From the NCBI GenBank assembly GCA_964552725.1, contig CAZKHU010000002.1, positions 1 to 64,000 of the forward strand: a stretch of DNA of 64,000 nucleotides, read 5' to 3'. Position 1 is the stretch's first letter; every line of letters begins with the position of its first letter. The notes under the pieces are model-generated. The model did no database searches, had not been told where the DNA came from, and saw only the letters and a program-made list of their open reading frames with translations. Shown piece after piece: positions 27,782 through 36,994 of the stretch. This DNA is from DYTH01 sp964552725 (lineage in GTDB: Bacteria; Desulfobacterota; Syntrophia; Syntrophales; UBA5619). Position numbers and translations under genes: made by a program.

Positions 27782-29609
27782 CACGCCCCCTCCATCTCGA
27801 ACATCAGGCGGTGGAAATCCTCTTCGATCAGCCGAACCTTCCACAAATCGTCCGGCGTCTTGAGGTTTTCCAGATTGTTGCCGCCGTTGACATAAGTGAC
27901 GCAAGGGTCAGTTTCAGATTCACCGCTTCGTGGTCGTCGATACTCGCGAAGAAGACGCCTTCAGCGGAAGACAAACGGCCCACGCTACTCAACCGCTCTT
28001 CAATCATAGAAAGCCAACTGGATCGCTGGCAGGTGTCCTTGTACACGAAACCATCATTACCCGTGTTGTATGGCGGATCGATGTAGATGCACTTCACCTG
28101 CTCCCGGTATCGTTGCTGCATAAGGCTGAGTGCCTGAAAGTTCTCACTGTGGAAGAGAACACCATCGGTTTGCTCATCCACGTCGCCCATCGCTTCAAGT
28201 AACCGCGCGGTAAAGTCCGCATCGAAGTGCTGCGTATCCACTACCAGCGTCGGATTGGCCTTCAGAAACTCGGAATTAAGCGGCTTGCTGTAGCCCGGCG
28301 TCACCATATCGCCCTTGATCTCATCAATCGCAAAGAGCTTCACCCATTCCTCGCGCTGAGATTCGTTAGCGGCGATCTCCGCGTAGAACTCCCCGGGTAT
28401 GCTGCCGAGCGTAATGCAGTAGTGTGTTTCGACCACGAATTTCTTCTTCAGCCATAGCTTCTTTTGAAAATCCTCAAGCTGGGCGAGGAAATCGATGATC
28501 TTGCCGGCGATCTTGCGGATGACCTTGATCTTGGAGAGGTACTGCTCGACGCGGGGGACGGTCTCGTTCTCCACATCATCCAGGTGCATGACCTCGTTCT
28601 TGATGTAGAAGTCCAGCTCCCGGCGCAGGAAGCCGTTCAGGTCCTTATGGATGAAGTAGTCGAAGGTGTTGCGCGCGGTGTAGCGCTTGAGGTGCGCCTC
28701 CAGCCGGGTGTAGTCGGCTTTCTCGCCGCTGGCCGTCACATGTGGTTTGCCAAGCTCGGCAATCCATGCAGCAAATGAGGCGTCAGCCACCGCCAGCACG
28801 CGCTTCACGGCGAGGGCAGTCAAGTCTTTCTGAACCGGAGACTTGGTCTTGCCCGTGCGGGCATCGTCGGGCCAGTCGGTGAGCGTCGCGGGGCGATACT
28901 CGAAGCGTATGACGAGGTCCTTCCCCTGCTCACCTGCCTCCTCGGCAAGAAAATCACTTCCCGATTCCCCAGGCGCCAGCAAAATGAACACACGCTCCCT
29001 GCCCTCGGCGGCCTTTACATTGCCATGCTCCCCTTCGACGGCATCCACCAGACGGAAGTGCACGCGCATCGGCTTCTTGTCGTTGTCCGGCCGCAGGCGG
29101 AAGGCGTAATCGCGCAGGTACTCGCTGGTCTTGATGTAGTACTGGTCCTTGTTGGCCCAGTGCAGCGATACTTCTTCGCCTTCGTAGGGGATGGCATAGA
29201 CGCCGGGCTTATAGACGCGCCTGGCGAGGAAGTCGCCCTCGGAGTAGTAGCGGCGGAAGAAGCTGAACAGGTGGTCATAGACCTCGCTCTCCAGCGCACG
29301 CAGATCCACGGCGTCGCTCTTGAAGCGGGCGCGCAGCTTCTTGACCCTGGGAGACTGTTCCGGATCCATGCCTGCGGTTTCGATACCGGCGATGACCCTG
29401 GCCAGCTCCTTTTCGATCTCGGCCTTGTCGGCAGTCTTGTATTGGCCGAACGCAGCCTGCACCTGCGGCAGCAGATCATCATCGAGGAAGTGTGAAACCT
29501 CGGCGCTCCTGGCGTGCATGATTCGGTAGAGTCCGAAGTCCAGGTCAGGCTGGTCGAGCTGGAATAATTCTTTGAGCAGATTCTTCAGCTTATCATACTT
29601 CTGGTTCAT
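27781..29609 (-). pseudogene. Type III-like adenine methyltransferase (Mod), internally deleted and frameshifted
   Basis: The first frame (ATG 29609 to stop 27828) begins MNQKYDKLKNLLKELFQLDQ and reaches the methyltransferase motif IV IDPPYNTGNDGFVYKD near residue 510 and the SIDDHEAVNLK segment, then degenerates. A second frame from about 27890 to TGA 27783-27781 reads TYVNGGNNLENLKTPDDLWKVRLIEEDFHRLMFEMEGA-type sequence, the expected C-terminus of the same protein. So several hundred residues, including target recognition and the SAM-binding FXGXG part, are lost and the join is out of frame. The methylase should be inactive. It follows the SNF2 gene after 42 nt and precedes the nuclease. 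Confidence 0.8.
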
Positions 29610-29651
29610 CGCGACAACCGTCCTTTATCATTCATTATTGATCTTATCAGC

Positions 29652-32042
29652 TTATTCCACCGCCCAGCGAACAGTAAAGAGCTGCTCGGATGCAGAGCTT
29701 TGCGACAACCTCTTTTCCAGGGCATCTACGAGGGCGTCACGCTTTTCCATGATCTCATCCTCGGCCTTGAAGATGTCCTGCCGCTGGCGGCGCTGCTGCT
29801 TTTCCAGCTTCTGCAACTTCTGCTGGATCTCGTGCTGCTCTTCGAGCGTAACCGCCTGGCGCGCCTGCCTGCGCAGCGCCTTGATCTGCTCCTTGGTATC
29901 CAAAAGAGCTTTCTCTGCCGACAGCACCATATCATCGGCCCACTTCTCCAGCTTTTCCCGCGCCTGATTAAAGTGGATGCTGTTTTGTTCAAGCGACCGA
30001 CTTACCGTGGCCCTGGCGTGCCTTTCCGCCTCGGCGCCAAGGCGCTGCCGGTCAGCGGACGGGATCGCCGCATCGCCTTTCATCCGGCCGGAACAGAGGA
30101 AGAGCTTCTCCATTGTTTCCTGATCGAGAGAGGCGCCGGCATCGTCGAAGCCGGAGAAGAGCAGGTACTCCTCACGCTCGTAGGATTCAATCACGAGGCG
30201 AGTGAGCGTCAGGAAGCCGTGCTTGCCGCGAAGTGCTTCGACCGCATGGATGCGGGTAGTGTGATGCGACACATCGAAGACAATCTGCGCCGAAGGCGTG
30301 GCGATTGCCTTCGCGCTCTCCACGACATGCTCGCCGAGCGGGTGCGAGAGGCGATAGAGAAACTGGCTGCGTTCCTCGCCGCCATCGTCGCTGGCGACCT
30401 GCCCCGATTTGGGATGCGACTTCGATATCAGGTGGTAACGCCCGGTCGCGATCTCTGTGCGGGGCGGACGTTCGAGGTCGAAGGCCAGCGCGTCGTCGTC
30501 GAAGCGGGCGAGTCCGTCAAGCATGAAGCGGGTCAGCGACCAGAAGCGCTGGCCAAAGCGGTCAAGCTGAGCCTTCGCGTTATCGAGCCGCAGGCGAAGG
30601 CGCTGATGCACGTCCTCGTCGAAATGCTCGAACAACGTCCGGCGCGTATCGTCCATGCGCGTGCGGATCTGCTCGTCCATCTCCGCCTGCAGAGTGCGGA
30701 ACGCGGCGTCGATCTCATCAGGCGTGCGGCACTTCTGGTAAATGGCAAGGATGCGCTTTTCGAAGTCCACGCCCGAGTCGATAGTCCCCAGCACCTCGTC
30801 GGAGGCGCCGAAAACGCCGCTAAACAGGTTGAACTTCTCCCCAAGCAGCTCCAACACACGGCGGTCGGCCTGGTTGCGCTCGTTCAGGAAGTTGATGACA
30901 ACCACATCGTGCCGTTGCCCATAACGGTGGCAGCGGCCGATACGCTGCTCGATGCGCTGCGGGTTCCAGGGCAGGTCATAGTTGATGACCAGCGAGCAGA
31001 ACTGCAGGTTGATGCCTTCCGCCCCGGCTTCCGTGGCCAGAAGGATCGAACCTTTATCGCGGAAGTGCTCAATGAGGGCCGTTCGCAAATCCACGGCGCG
31101 GGAGCCTGAGGAACGGCCGTTATCGCTGTTTTTCTCAATCCATTGTTCGTAAATCGCGGTTGCTTCCGGCCCGCCGTTGGCGCCGTTGAAAAGCACCACC
31201 TGACCGCCGTAGCCGTTGGATTCGAGGAAGGTCTTCAGGTATTCCTGGGTGCGGCGCGACTCGGTAAATATCAGCGCCTTGCGCGCCGCGCCTGTTGCGG
31301 CCATCTGTTCGAAGCCGATATCCAGTGCGGTGAGCAGGGTCCTGGTCTTTGTGTCGGTGCCGATACTCCGCGCCCATGTGGTGAGACGTTGCAGTATGCC
31401 GATTTCCTCACGCAGCTTCTGTCGGTCGATGGCGCGAGGCTCGTTGTTATCGGTCTCAACATCGTCTGGTTCCGCGAGGATCTCATCGAGCAGGTCGTCC
31501 TCAATTTCTTCCGCCTCGATGAGCCCCTCGGTGAGCTCCGCATCGTCCTGCACCTTCTCGTCACGCAATGTTTCAAGACGGGTACGCAGTGTGTCCAGAG
31601 TGGCAGCGATGGCCAGAGAAGATGACGCCAGCAGTTTGCGGTTGATATCCCCAAACAGGTGCTCGTCGATGAGGGTTGAGAGTCCGTACAGCTCGACCAG
31701 TGAATTCTGGAGCGGCGTGGCCGTGAGCAGAAGCTTGCGGCAATCCTCGGTCGCCCAGCGGATACCCTGGCCGACCTTGTTGCTCGGCCGATATGCGTTG
31801 CGAAGCTTGTGGGCTTCATCGATCACGACGAGGTTCCAGGCGATAGTCTTCAGTTCCTCACGCAACGCATTCGCGTAGTTCAATGACATGATAAGCACAG
31901 CTTTTTCCGCCAAAGGCGTGTATCCAGACTTTTGCGCCATGCGGTACCCCCTGGCATCGAGCACCCGCGTGGGCAGGTTGAACTTCTCCTCCAGTTCCAG
32001 CGCCCACTGTTTGTGGATGGAAGCCGGGCAGATCTGAACTGG
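29652..32042 (-). pseudogene. SNF2/RapA-type helicase, 5'-truncated and internally deleted
   Basis: The first methionine is at 31964, but family-like sequence (QICPASIHKQW, EEKFNLPTRVL) continues upstream to about 32036 and ends abruptly; an in-frame TAA follows. Motif I (GKT) and the whole N-terminus are therefore lost. Present are motif II DEAHKLRN, motif III LTATPLQN, FTESRRTQEYL, ATEAGAEGINLQF and motif VI QRIGRCHRYGQ, then a long charged coiled-coil C-terminus. Between HLFGDI and RKLLASS about 90 residues seem missing by comparison with relatives I remember. The gene cannot make a working helicase. Distantly comparable to DISARM DrmD, but I do not claim DISARM. Confidence 0.75.
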
Positions 32043-32116
32043 TCGGACAAAAATGGACAGTTACATAAGTGACAGAGCTGCTCTATAATGGAAGGAAGGA
32101 GGAGCAGCAATGAGCA
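32043..32116 (+). mobile_element. Probable left-end remnant of an insertion sequence
   Basis: At the exact point where the SNF2 gene is cut, the sequence changes to GGTCGGACAAAAATGGACAG, then a complete promoter (32061-32089), an AGGAGG ribosome site and ATG at 32110. The ORF behind it (MSIFLPW..., ending 32307) is meaningless and runs antisense through the DUF190 gene. This is what remains when an insertion sequence keeps its terminal repeat and transposase promoter but loses its body. The element family is not identified. Confidence 0.45.
32061..32089 (+). promoter_or_regulatory. Near-consensus promoter in the IS remnant
   Basis: TTACAT (32061-32066), 17-nt spacer, TATAAT (32084-32089), followed by GGAAGGAAGGAGG. 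If active, it would give antisense RNA across the 3' end of DUF190. Confidence 0.6.
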
Positions 32117-32139
32117 TTTTTTTGCCGTGGCTCGGAAGA

Positions 32140-32481
32140 TTACACCTTTGCGTTGTGGCGGTAAGCTATAACCTTCACTTTTTCGAGTGTCACCATTCCT
32201 TCATCAACCATATTGTCCAGTGCCGGCAGAAACGCCTCTATCTTCTCCTCGGCGTCAACTATCTCGATTACGATCGGCAGATCCTCGGAAAGGCGCAGTA
32301 TTTTTGAAGTGTGGATTCGGCTGTTGGCCCCGAACCCTATAAATCCGCGCAATACCGTGGCGCCCGCCATACCCCTTTTGCGGGCTTCCTCGACAATGAC
32401 TTCATAAAGCGGTCTGCCGTTGGCCTTGTCGCTTTCTCCGATGAAAACCCGTAACAATGAAGATTCATAAGGAAGTTTCAT
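32140..32481 (-). CDS. DUF190 domain protein
   Basis: 113 residues, a complete DUF190 (PII-like fold) protein: LLRVFIGESDKANGRPLYE at the start, ARKRGMAGATVLRGFIGFG in the middle and PIVIEIVDAEEKIEAFLP. Members often accompany crcB, as here, with only 13 nt between; a role in regulating the fluoride channel is supposed but not proven. Downstream of the stop lies the insertion remnant. Confidence 0.9.
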   Translation of the reverse strand: MKLPYESSLLRVFIGESDKANGRPLYEVIVEEARKRGMAGATVLRGFIGFGANSRIHTSKILRLSEDLPIVIEIVDAEEKIEAFLPALDNMVDEGMVTLEKVKVIAYRHNAKV

Positions 32482-32494
32482 TTTTCATCCTCCA

Positions 32495-32872
32495 TCACAG
32501 CATCCTGCCCAGCGCCATTCCCGCCAGCAAAACGACGAGCCCCAGACCATTCTGGAGCGCCAGATTGGCAGCCGCGCCGGCCCACTCCGCTGAGCGCAAC
32601 AGCATGCCTGTTTCCAGGATCATCGCCGAAAAGGTCGTAAAAGAGCCCATAAATCCGACCAAAACAATCACCCTGGTTTCTCCGGAGACGGCCCAGCGGC
32701 TTTCCGACAGAGTCCAGAACAAACCTGCCAGAAAACAACCTGTCATGTTTACCGCAAAGGTTCCCCAGGGAAATGATGCGCCGCTGCTACGCTGGATCAA
32801 TCCAGCAAAACCGTAACGGGAAAGCGTCCCCAGGGCGCCGGCAATCGACAGCAAGACGATTTTCTGAACCAT
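32495..32872 (-). CDS. crcB: Fluoride channel CrcB/Fluc
   Basis: 125 residues with four hydrophobic segments. The Fluc signatures are present: GALGTLSRYG near the N-terminus, WGTFAVNMTGCFLAG (the polar Asn) and GFMGSFTTFSAMILET (the Phe box and central Na+ region). It is a dual-topology dimer that exports fluoride. Probably cotranscribed with DUF190. No fluoride riboswitch was recognised in the 100 nt upstream. Confidence 0.93.
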   Translation of the reverse strand: MVQKIVLLSIAGALGTLSRYGFAGLIQRSSGASFPWGTFAVNMTGCFLAGLFWTLSESRWAVSGETRVIVLVGFMGSFTTFSAMILETGMLLRSAEWAGAAANLALQNGLGLVVLLAGMALGRML

Positions 32873-33025
32873 TTACAGGTATTTCCTTTCATAAAAATTT
32901 TCCGCTTACTCTCCCCATTAACCGCTCCCGCTTTTCTGCTTCCAAATCCCGAAGAAAGCCCGGAAACGACAATTTGCCTTGTTATCTACACAAAAAACAG
33001 CAAACAGCAAATATTTAATGCCTTT

Positions 33026-33157
33026 GAGACAATTGCAAAACTCCCCATTATTGTCATTCCCGCAACGATTCTGAGCGGGAATCTGGTTCTAACTGCCTGA
33101 AAAACCATATTCCCGATAAAAACATTCGGGAATGACAAATGGTTTTGCAATTGGCTC
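33026..33157. repeat. MITE-like palindromic repeat
   Basis: About 130 nt framed by perfect 12-bp inverted ends (CAATTGCAAAAC at 33030-33041, GTTTTGCAATTG at 33142-33153) with a second inner inverted pair (TTGTCATTCCCG at 33051-33062 / CGGGAATGACAA at 33127-33138). No coding capacity. It lies in the 406-nt gap between crcB and the outer-membrane gene; the remaining sequence there is AT-rich with nothing else recognised. Confidence 0.65.
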
Positions 33158-33278
33158 CTTTAATTGCGCAAAATAATCTGGAAAAGAAATTCAGTTGATG
33201 ATATGAAGGACGACAGAAGCGTTATGGTTACAGAATTATCCGTTAGACCCAATTATAAGAATGCCAGGGAGGTGTTTC

Positions 33279-34049
33279 ATGAAGAAATCCGTTTACACAA
33301 GCATTTTTGTTCTTGCCCTGATTATGATCGCGGCAATGCCGGCCGGCGCCTTTGAAATAGGCGCGAGGGCACTGTACTGGTTTCCAACCCTCGACGCGAA
33401 CATTCAGGCCGACAACGCCGGAATCGTCGGCACCAATCTGAATGTGAAGGATGATCTCGGCGTGGACAACGAATCATTCCCCAGCGTCGAGGTCTTCGGA
33501 GGTATAGGGAAACACACTATCAGCCTGGGATACACGCCTATTGATTATTCAGCGTCAAAAACCCTTTCGGCTCCGATAAACTTCAACGGCAAGACCTATG
33601 CAGGCGGCCTGAATGTAGATACCGATCTTGAACTGAGGATGCTCGATTTCCAATACCAGTACAGATTCCTGGATGTTGAGAATATTCTTGCCGGCTTTTC
33701 CCTCGCCGCCATCGGTCAGATAAAGTACATTGACGGACTGGCAAGCATCAAAGACCCTGCCACAGCTTCCAAGGCTGAATACACTATCGACGTCCCCATC
33801 CCGATGATAGGCGCCGGCGTCCATGCCGGGATCCTCGCCGGGTTGCTTGAGGCCCGGGGCCAGTTCACCGGCGCCGTCTATTCGGGAAATTATCTGTATG
33901 AGGGACTGGCGGATTTATCTTTTACCCCCTTCCCTTTCGTTGCAGTCAATGCCGGCTATAAAATGTTGCGTATAAAAATCGAGCATAACGACGTTTTTCT
34001 TGATTCCACGTTTTCCGGTCCTTATATCGGGCTGACGGTGAGTTTCTAA
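33279..34049 (+). CDS. Outer-membrane beta-barrel protein of unknown function
   Basis: 256 residues from ATG 33279 (AGGGAGG upstream). A signal peptide (KKSVYTSIFVLALIMIAAMPAGA) is followed by alternating hydrophobic/polar strands and a C-terminal aromatic end GPYIGLTVSF typical of barrels inserted by BamA. Similar sequences begin FEIGARALYWFPTL and are found in Deltaproteobacteria as uncharacterised outer-membrane proteins. The gene stops 2 nt before ddl, hinting at shared transcription, but no shared function is obvious. Confidence 0.75.
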   Translation: MKKSVYTSIFVLALIMIAAMPAGAFEIGARALYWFPTLDANIQADNAGIVGTNLNVKDDLGVDNESFPSVEVFGGIGKHTISLGYTPIDYSASKTLSAPINFNGKTYAGGLNVDTDLELRMLDFQYQYRFLDVENILAGFSLAAIGQIKYIDGLASIKDPATASKAEYTIDVPIPMIGAGVHAGILAGLLEARGQFTGAVYSGNYLYEGLADLSFTPFPFVAVNAGYKMLRIKIEHNDVFLDSTFSGPYIGLTVSF

Positions 34050-34051
34050 CA

Positions 34052-35128
34052 ATGACCGAAGGCAAGCTTCTTTCCCCGACTCCGGAATGCCGGGTCGGGA
34101 TTGTTATGGGCGGGCTGTCCTCGGAAAAAGAGGTTTCGCTGGAAAGCGGACGGAACATCTTCAGCAAGATTGACCGCCGCAAATATAAACCCATCCCCAT
34201 ATTTATGGACAGCGGCGCTCTCCTCTGGGAGCTTCCGTTAAAACTCCTGATGCGTAACAGTACACGCGACATCGAGGAGGACCTAAAGACGGAAGCCACA
34301 CCGATACCCTATGAATCGCTTAAAGGGCGGGTTGATGTTATCTGTAACGGACTGCACGGGAAATATGGGGAGGACGGTTGCATGCAGGGACTCCTCGAAC
34401 TCCTCAAAATTCCCTATACCGGCTCCGGGGTCCTTTCTTCCGCAATCGGGATGGACAAATATGTATCCCGCCGGATTCTTGCCGAAAGCGGTCTCGACGT
34501 TCCACGGACGATACCCATCCGGAAAAGGCTATGGGACAACAATAGCCACGATATTATAGGAGATGTAGCCCGCGATATAGGGTTTCCCTGCGTCGTCAAA
34601 CCCTGCCGCGAAGGGTGCAGCACAGCGGTCAAGAAGGTAGTCTCCGCAGAGGGAATTGCAGAAGCGGTAGAAAACGCCTTCCTGTGGGACGGCATGGTCC
34701 TTGTCGAGGAATTCATTTCCGGAACAGAGGTCACCTGCGGGATTATCGGCGTTGAAGATCCGGAGGCCCTCATGCCCTCCGAGACAATCGCCACCGAGGA
34801 AATCCTCTCCCTTGAAGACAAGTTTCTCTATGGGCAGGGGGAAAACAAGACCCCGCCCCGTCTCCCCAGCGAACAGATCGAAAAAATCCGGGAGACGGCG
34901 CTCGCCGCCTTCCGGGCATTGAATTTAAAGGGATACGCCCGAATCGACATGTTTGTCAGGCAAGACGGACGGGTAGCAGTCCTGGAACCAAATACCCTTC
35001 CCGGAATGACTCCCTCCACCGTTCTTTTCCACCAGGCGGCGGCCGTAGGGATTACCCCGGCAGAGCTGATTGACAGAATTATCGAACATGCCAAGGAGGT
35101 ACATAAAGACAAAAAAGGACCCTTATAA
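34052..35128 (+). CDS. ddl: D-alanine--D-alanine ligase
   Basis: 358 residues. ATP-grasp enzyme: VGIVMGGLSSEKEVSLESG at the N-terminus, NGLHGKYGEDG substrate loop, PCVVKPCREGCSTAVKKV, VEEFISGTEVTCGI and the C-terminal EPNTLPGMTPSTVLF metal site. It joins two D-Ala for UDP-MurNAc pentapeptide, acting just before MurF, which is encoded far away at 60083. The separation from the dcw cluster is notable, though not rare. Confidence 0.95.
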   Translation: MTEGKLLSPTPECRVGIVMGGLSSEKEVSLESGRNIFSKIDRRKYKPIPIFMDSGALLWELPLKLLMRNSTRDIEEDLKTEATPIPYESLKGRVDVICNGLHGKYGEDGCMQGLLELLKIPYTGSGVLSSAIGMDKYVSRRILAESGLDVPRTIPIRKRLWDNNSHDIIGDVARDIGFPCVVKPCREGCSTAVKKVVSAEGIAEAVENAFLWDGMVLVEEFISGTEVTCGIIGVEDPEALMPSETIATEEILSLEDKFLYGQGENKTPPRLPSEQIEKIRETALAAFRALNLKGYARIDMFVRQDGRVAVLEPNTLPGMTPSTVLFHQAAAVGITPAELIDRIIEHAKEVHKDKKGPL

Positions 35129-35138
35129 AGGAGGTATC

Positions 35139-36038
35139 ATGCCATTTTCTTTTCTGTTGCGATCCAGATTCAATTTTTCCCCTATCATATTTGCCCTGCT
35201 TTTTTCATCATGCCTCTTATCTGCCTTATCGGCATTGGCAGAACCCTCACTCCCCCTGCCGGATTCTGAAAACCGCTCATTTATCGTCGGGGTAAAGGCA
35301 GGGGTTCTTGACGGCAAAACCGCTCACCAGGAGGCTTCCGCCCGACTGGCTAAACGGGGCAGACAGATTGCCATAGAGAAAATACAGGCGCACCTTGACG
35401 GGAAAAAGGGACAAAACCTCGGGTTCGAATTTGCCAAAACCCCCGCCGGTCTTGTCAAGATATTGAAACAGGAAGAGACGCCAACCCCGGAAAGCAGCAA
35501 AAAACAGTCTCTCTGGCTTGAAGTGGAAGGGGCTTTTACCCTCAAAAACCCCAAGACAGGAGGGCGCCCTGAGGCAGAGGCGCTCTCCCGGGCGGATTTT
35601 CTCGATGTCCGCATCTGGACGGATAAAAAAGAATACAAAAACGGTGAAAAAATAGTCCTTTACCTTCAGGGAAATCGGGACTTTCAGGGGAAGATTATCA
35701 AGATTGATCCCCAAGGCAGTGTCCATCAGATACTCCCCAATAATTACCGCCAGCTGTCCGCCTTCGAAAAAGGCAAGCGCTACCGGATACCCGACGAGGG
35801 CGATCGCTACGAGTTGAGTGCCCAGCCCCCTTTCGGCACGGTTCGCTTTGTCGTTTACGCGACATCTCTGCCGATGAGTCAGGTAAACTTGACAACCACA
35901 ACCGGAGGCATTTTTAGATACAGGAGTTCGGAAAAGTTTTTCGGCAGAAGCGTAAGACATATTATCCCGACAGCCGAAGAGCAGCTCGCCGAATTCTACG
36001 AGGCCCGGTGGGAAATAAAAACCATCCCCCTCAAATAA
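35139..36038 (+). CDS. Exported DUF4384 domain protein
   Basis: 299 residues from ATG 35139, preceded by AAAGGAGG. An N-terminal hydrophobic signal (SPIIFALLFSSCLLSALSALA) leads to a mature region; the C-terminal half matches DUF4384 (LDVRIWTDKKEYKNGEKIVLYLQGNRDFQGKIIKIDPQGSVHQILPN), a beta-sandwich found in envelope proteins. Function unknown. It follows ddl after 10 nt. Confidence 0.75.
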   Translation: MPFSFLLRSRFNFSPIIFALLFSSCLLSALSALAEPSLPLPDSENRSFIVGVKAGVLDGKTAHQEASARLAKRGRQIAIEKIQAHLDGKKGQNLGFEFAKTPAGLVKILKQEETPTPESSKKQSLWLEVEGAFTLKNPKTGGRPEAEALSRADFLDVRIWTDKKEYKNGEKIVLYLQGNRDFQGKIIKIDPQGSVHQILPNNYRQLSAFEKGKRYRIPDEGDRYELSAQPPFGTVRFVVYATSLPMSQVNLTTTTGGIFRYRSSEKFFGRSVRHIIPTAEEQLAEFYEARWEIKTIPLK

Positions 36039-36081
36039 CTGTGCAATGTTTTCGGCATATTCCAAACGATGGGGACAGACA

Positions 36082-36111
36082 TGGATATAAATATTTGACA
36101 GTTTATATCCA
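36082..36111. promoter_or_regulatory. 10-bp perfect dyad (putative operator)
   Basis: TGGATATAAA (36082-36091) and TTTATATCCA (36102-36111) are exact reverse complements separated by 10 nt, so the two arms lie on the same face of the helix. The -35 box of the promoter at 36095-36122 lies in the spacer, an ideal position for repression. Confidence 0.65.
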
Positions 36112-36122
36112 GTGCATATAAT
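36095..36122 (+). promoter_or_regulatory. Full-consensus sigma-70 promoter
   Basis: TTGACA (36095-36100), 16-nt spacer, TATAAT (36117-36122). The transcript would start near 36129, only 9 nt before the first ATG (36138), so the mRNA is nearly leaderless for that start or has a short 24-nt leader for the ATG at 36153. Confidence 0.8.
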
Positions 36123-36152
36123 ATTGCCGATTGACAGATGTTGGGTGAACAG

Positions 36153-36674
36153 ATGGAGATGTATTTCAGCCCGGAACAGATAGCCCTGGCCACGAGATCA
36201 TTCGCCGAGGCCGAAATAATGACACGGCGTTTTTTCAATATCAACGCCGGGGAGCGGAAATTACACCGGTATGACGTCAAAACACGCGCCTTTCTGGAAA
36301 AACACGAGATTTGCGACGGCACCTTTGCCCATCTTTTCAAGTATGAGTTGCAGCCTGCCGGGAGTAGCGGCAAGGATATGGCTTTTTACCGCATCTGCCT
36401 CCAGGATGACGTCATCCTGGAGGCGGTGAAAAGGGCAGACAGCTTTGTCCGACTTTTTCCACTATTGTTGTACGTTGCAACACACGAACTGGTGCATGTC
36501 ATCCGTTTCGAAAGAGGCGAAGGTGATTTTTACGCCACGGGAAATGAAAAGACATGCGAAGAGGAAAAGGTTCACCGCATCACCAGAAATCTGTTGAAAC
36601 CACTGGCCGACACCGAGATGAATCTGGTTTTGGATTGTTTCAGCGACCAGTACAGGATGCATACTGTTCAGTAG
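36153..36674 (+). CDS. Putative zinc metallopeptidase (HExxH), hypothetical
   Basis: 173 residues from ATG 36153 (an in-frame ATG at 36138 adds five residues; GGTG before 36153 is a weak ribosome site). No signal peptide, so cytoplasmic. Near residue 115 is THELVHVIRFERGEGDF, containing HExxH with a distal Glu as in zincins, followed by an EEEKVH segment that might give a third ligand. The N-terminal half is helical and does not resemble anything I recognise. It stands behind a consensus promoter with a dyad operator, which suggests a switchable, strongly induced gene. Downstream fmdB follows after 26 nt. Confidence 0.6.
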   Translation: MEMYFSPEQIALATRSFAEAEIMTRRFFNINAGERKLHRYDVKTRAFLEKHEICDGTFAHLFKYELQPAGSSGKDMAFYRICLQDDVILEAVKRADSFVRLFPLLLYVATHELVHVIRFERGEGDFYATGNEKTCEEEKVHRITRNLLKPLADTEMNLVLDCFSDQYRMHTVQ

Positions 36675-36700
36675 AACATATATTGGGGAGGTTTATCGAT

Positions 36701-36985
36701 ATGCCGATTTACGAGTACAAGTGCCGAAAATGCGGCAAGGAATTTGAGGTTTTCCAGGGAATAACGGCTCAGCCGATGCAGACATGCCAGTCCTGCGGCG
36801 GGCCGGTCCATAAATTGATGTCGCTTTCAACATTTCACCTGAGGGGAAACGGCTGGTACGCAACAGATTACGGCGGAAAGAAGGCGCCTGTAACAGAAAA
36901 AAACAGCGAAGTCAAAGCCGCCCCCACAGAAGCGGCGGCGCCGCCCAAGGCAGCTGAGACAGCTTCCCCCAAGGAGAAAGATTAA
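36701..36985 (+). CDS. FmdB family zinc-ribbon protein
   Basis: 94 residues from ATG 36701 with GGGGAGG upstream. The N-terminal 45 residues are the FmdB/CxxC_CxxC_SSSS zinc ribbon: MPIYEYKCRKCGKEFEVFQ and CQSCGGPVHKLMS give four cysteine ligands. The remainder is a low-complexity Ala/Pro/Lys tail. FmdB was named as a putative regulator of an amidase operon; the function of most members is unknown. Converges on the DHH gene with 9 nt between. Confidence 0.85.
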   Translation: MPIYEYKCRKCGKEFEVFQGITAQPMQTCQSCGGPVHKLMSLSTFHLRGNGWYATDYGGKKAPVTEKNSEVKAAPTEAAAPPKAAETASPKEKD

Positions 36986-36994
36986 AAAATCAAA

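Noticed and set aside
25341..32042. Complete DISARM or BREX system
   Set aside because: The helicase/methylase pair is reminiscent, but drmA/drmB or pglZ/brxC genes are absent and the methylase is type III-like.
32110..32307. 65-codon ORF behind the IS promoter
   Set aside because: Overlaps DUF190 antisense, and its product shows no resemblance to a transposase; regarded as a chance frame after deletion.
32873..33000. Fluoride riboswitch ahead of crcB
   Set aside because: The conserved pseudoknot sequences of the crcB motif are not found on the minus strand.
33164..33355. 63-codon ORF before the outer-membrane gene
   Set aside because: It overlaps the start of the barrel gene in another frame and has no ribosome site or family features.
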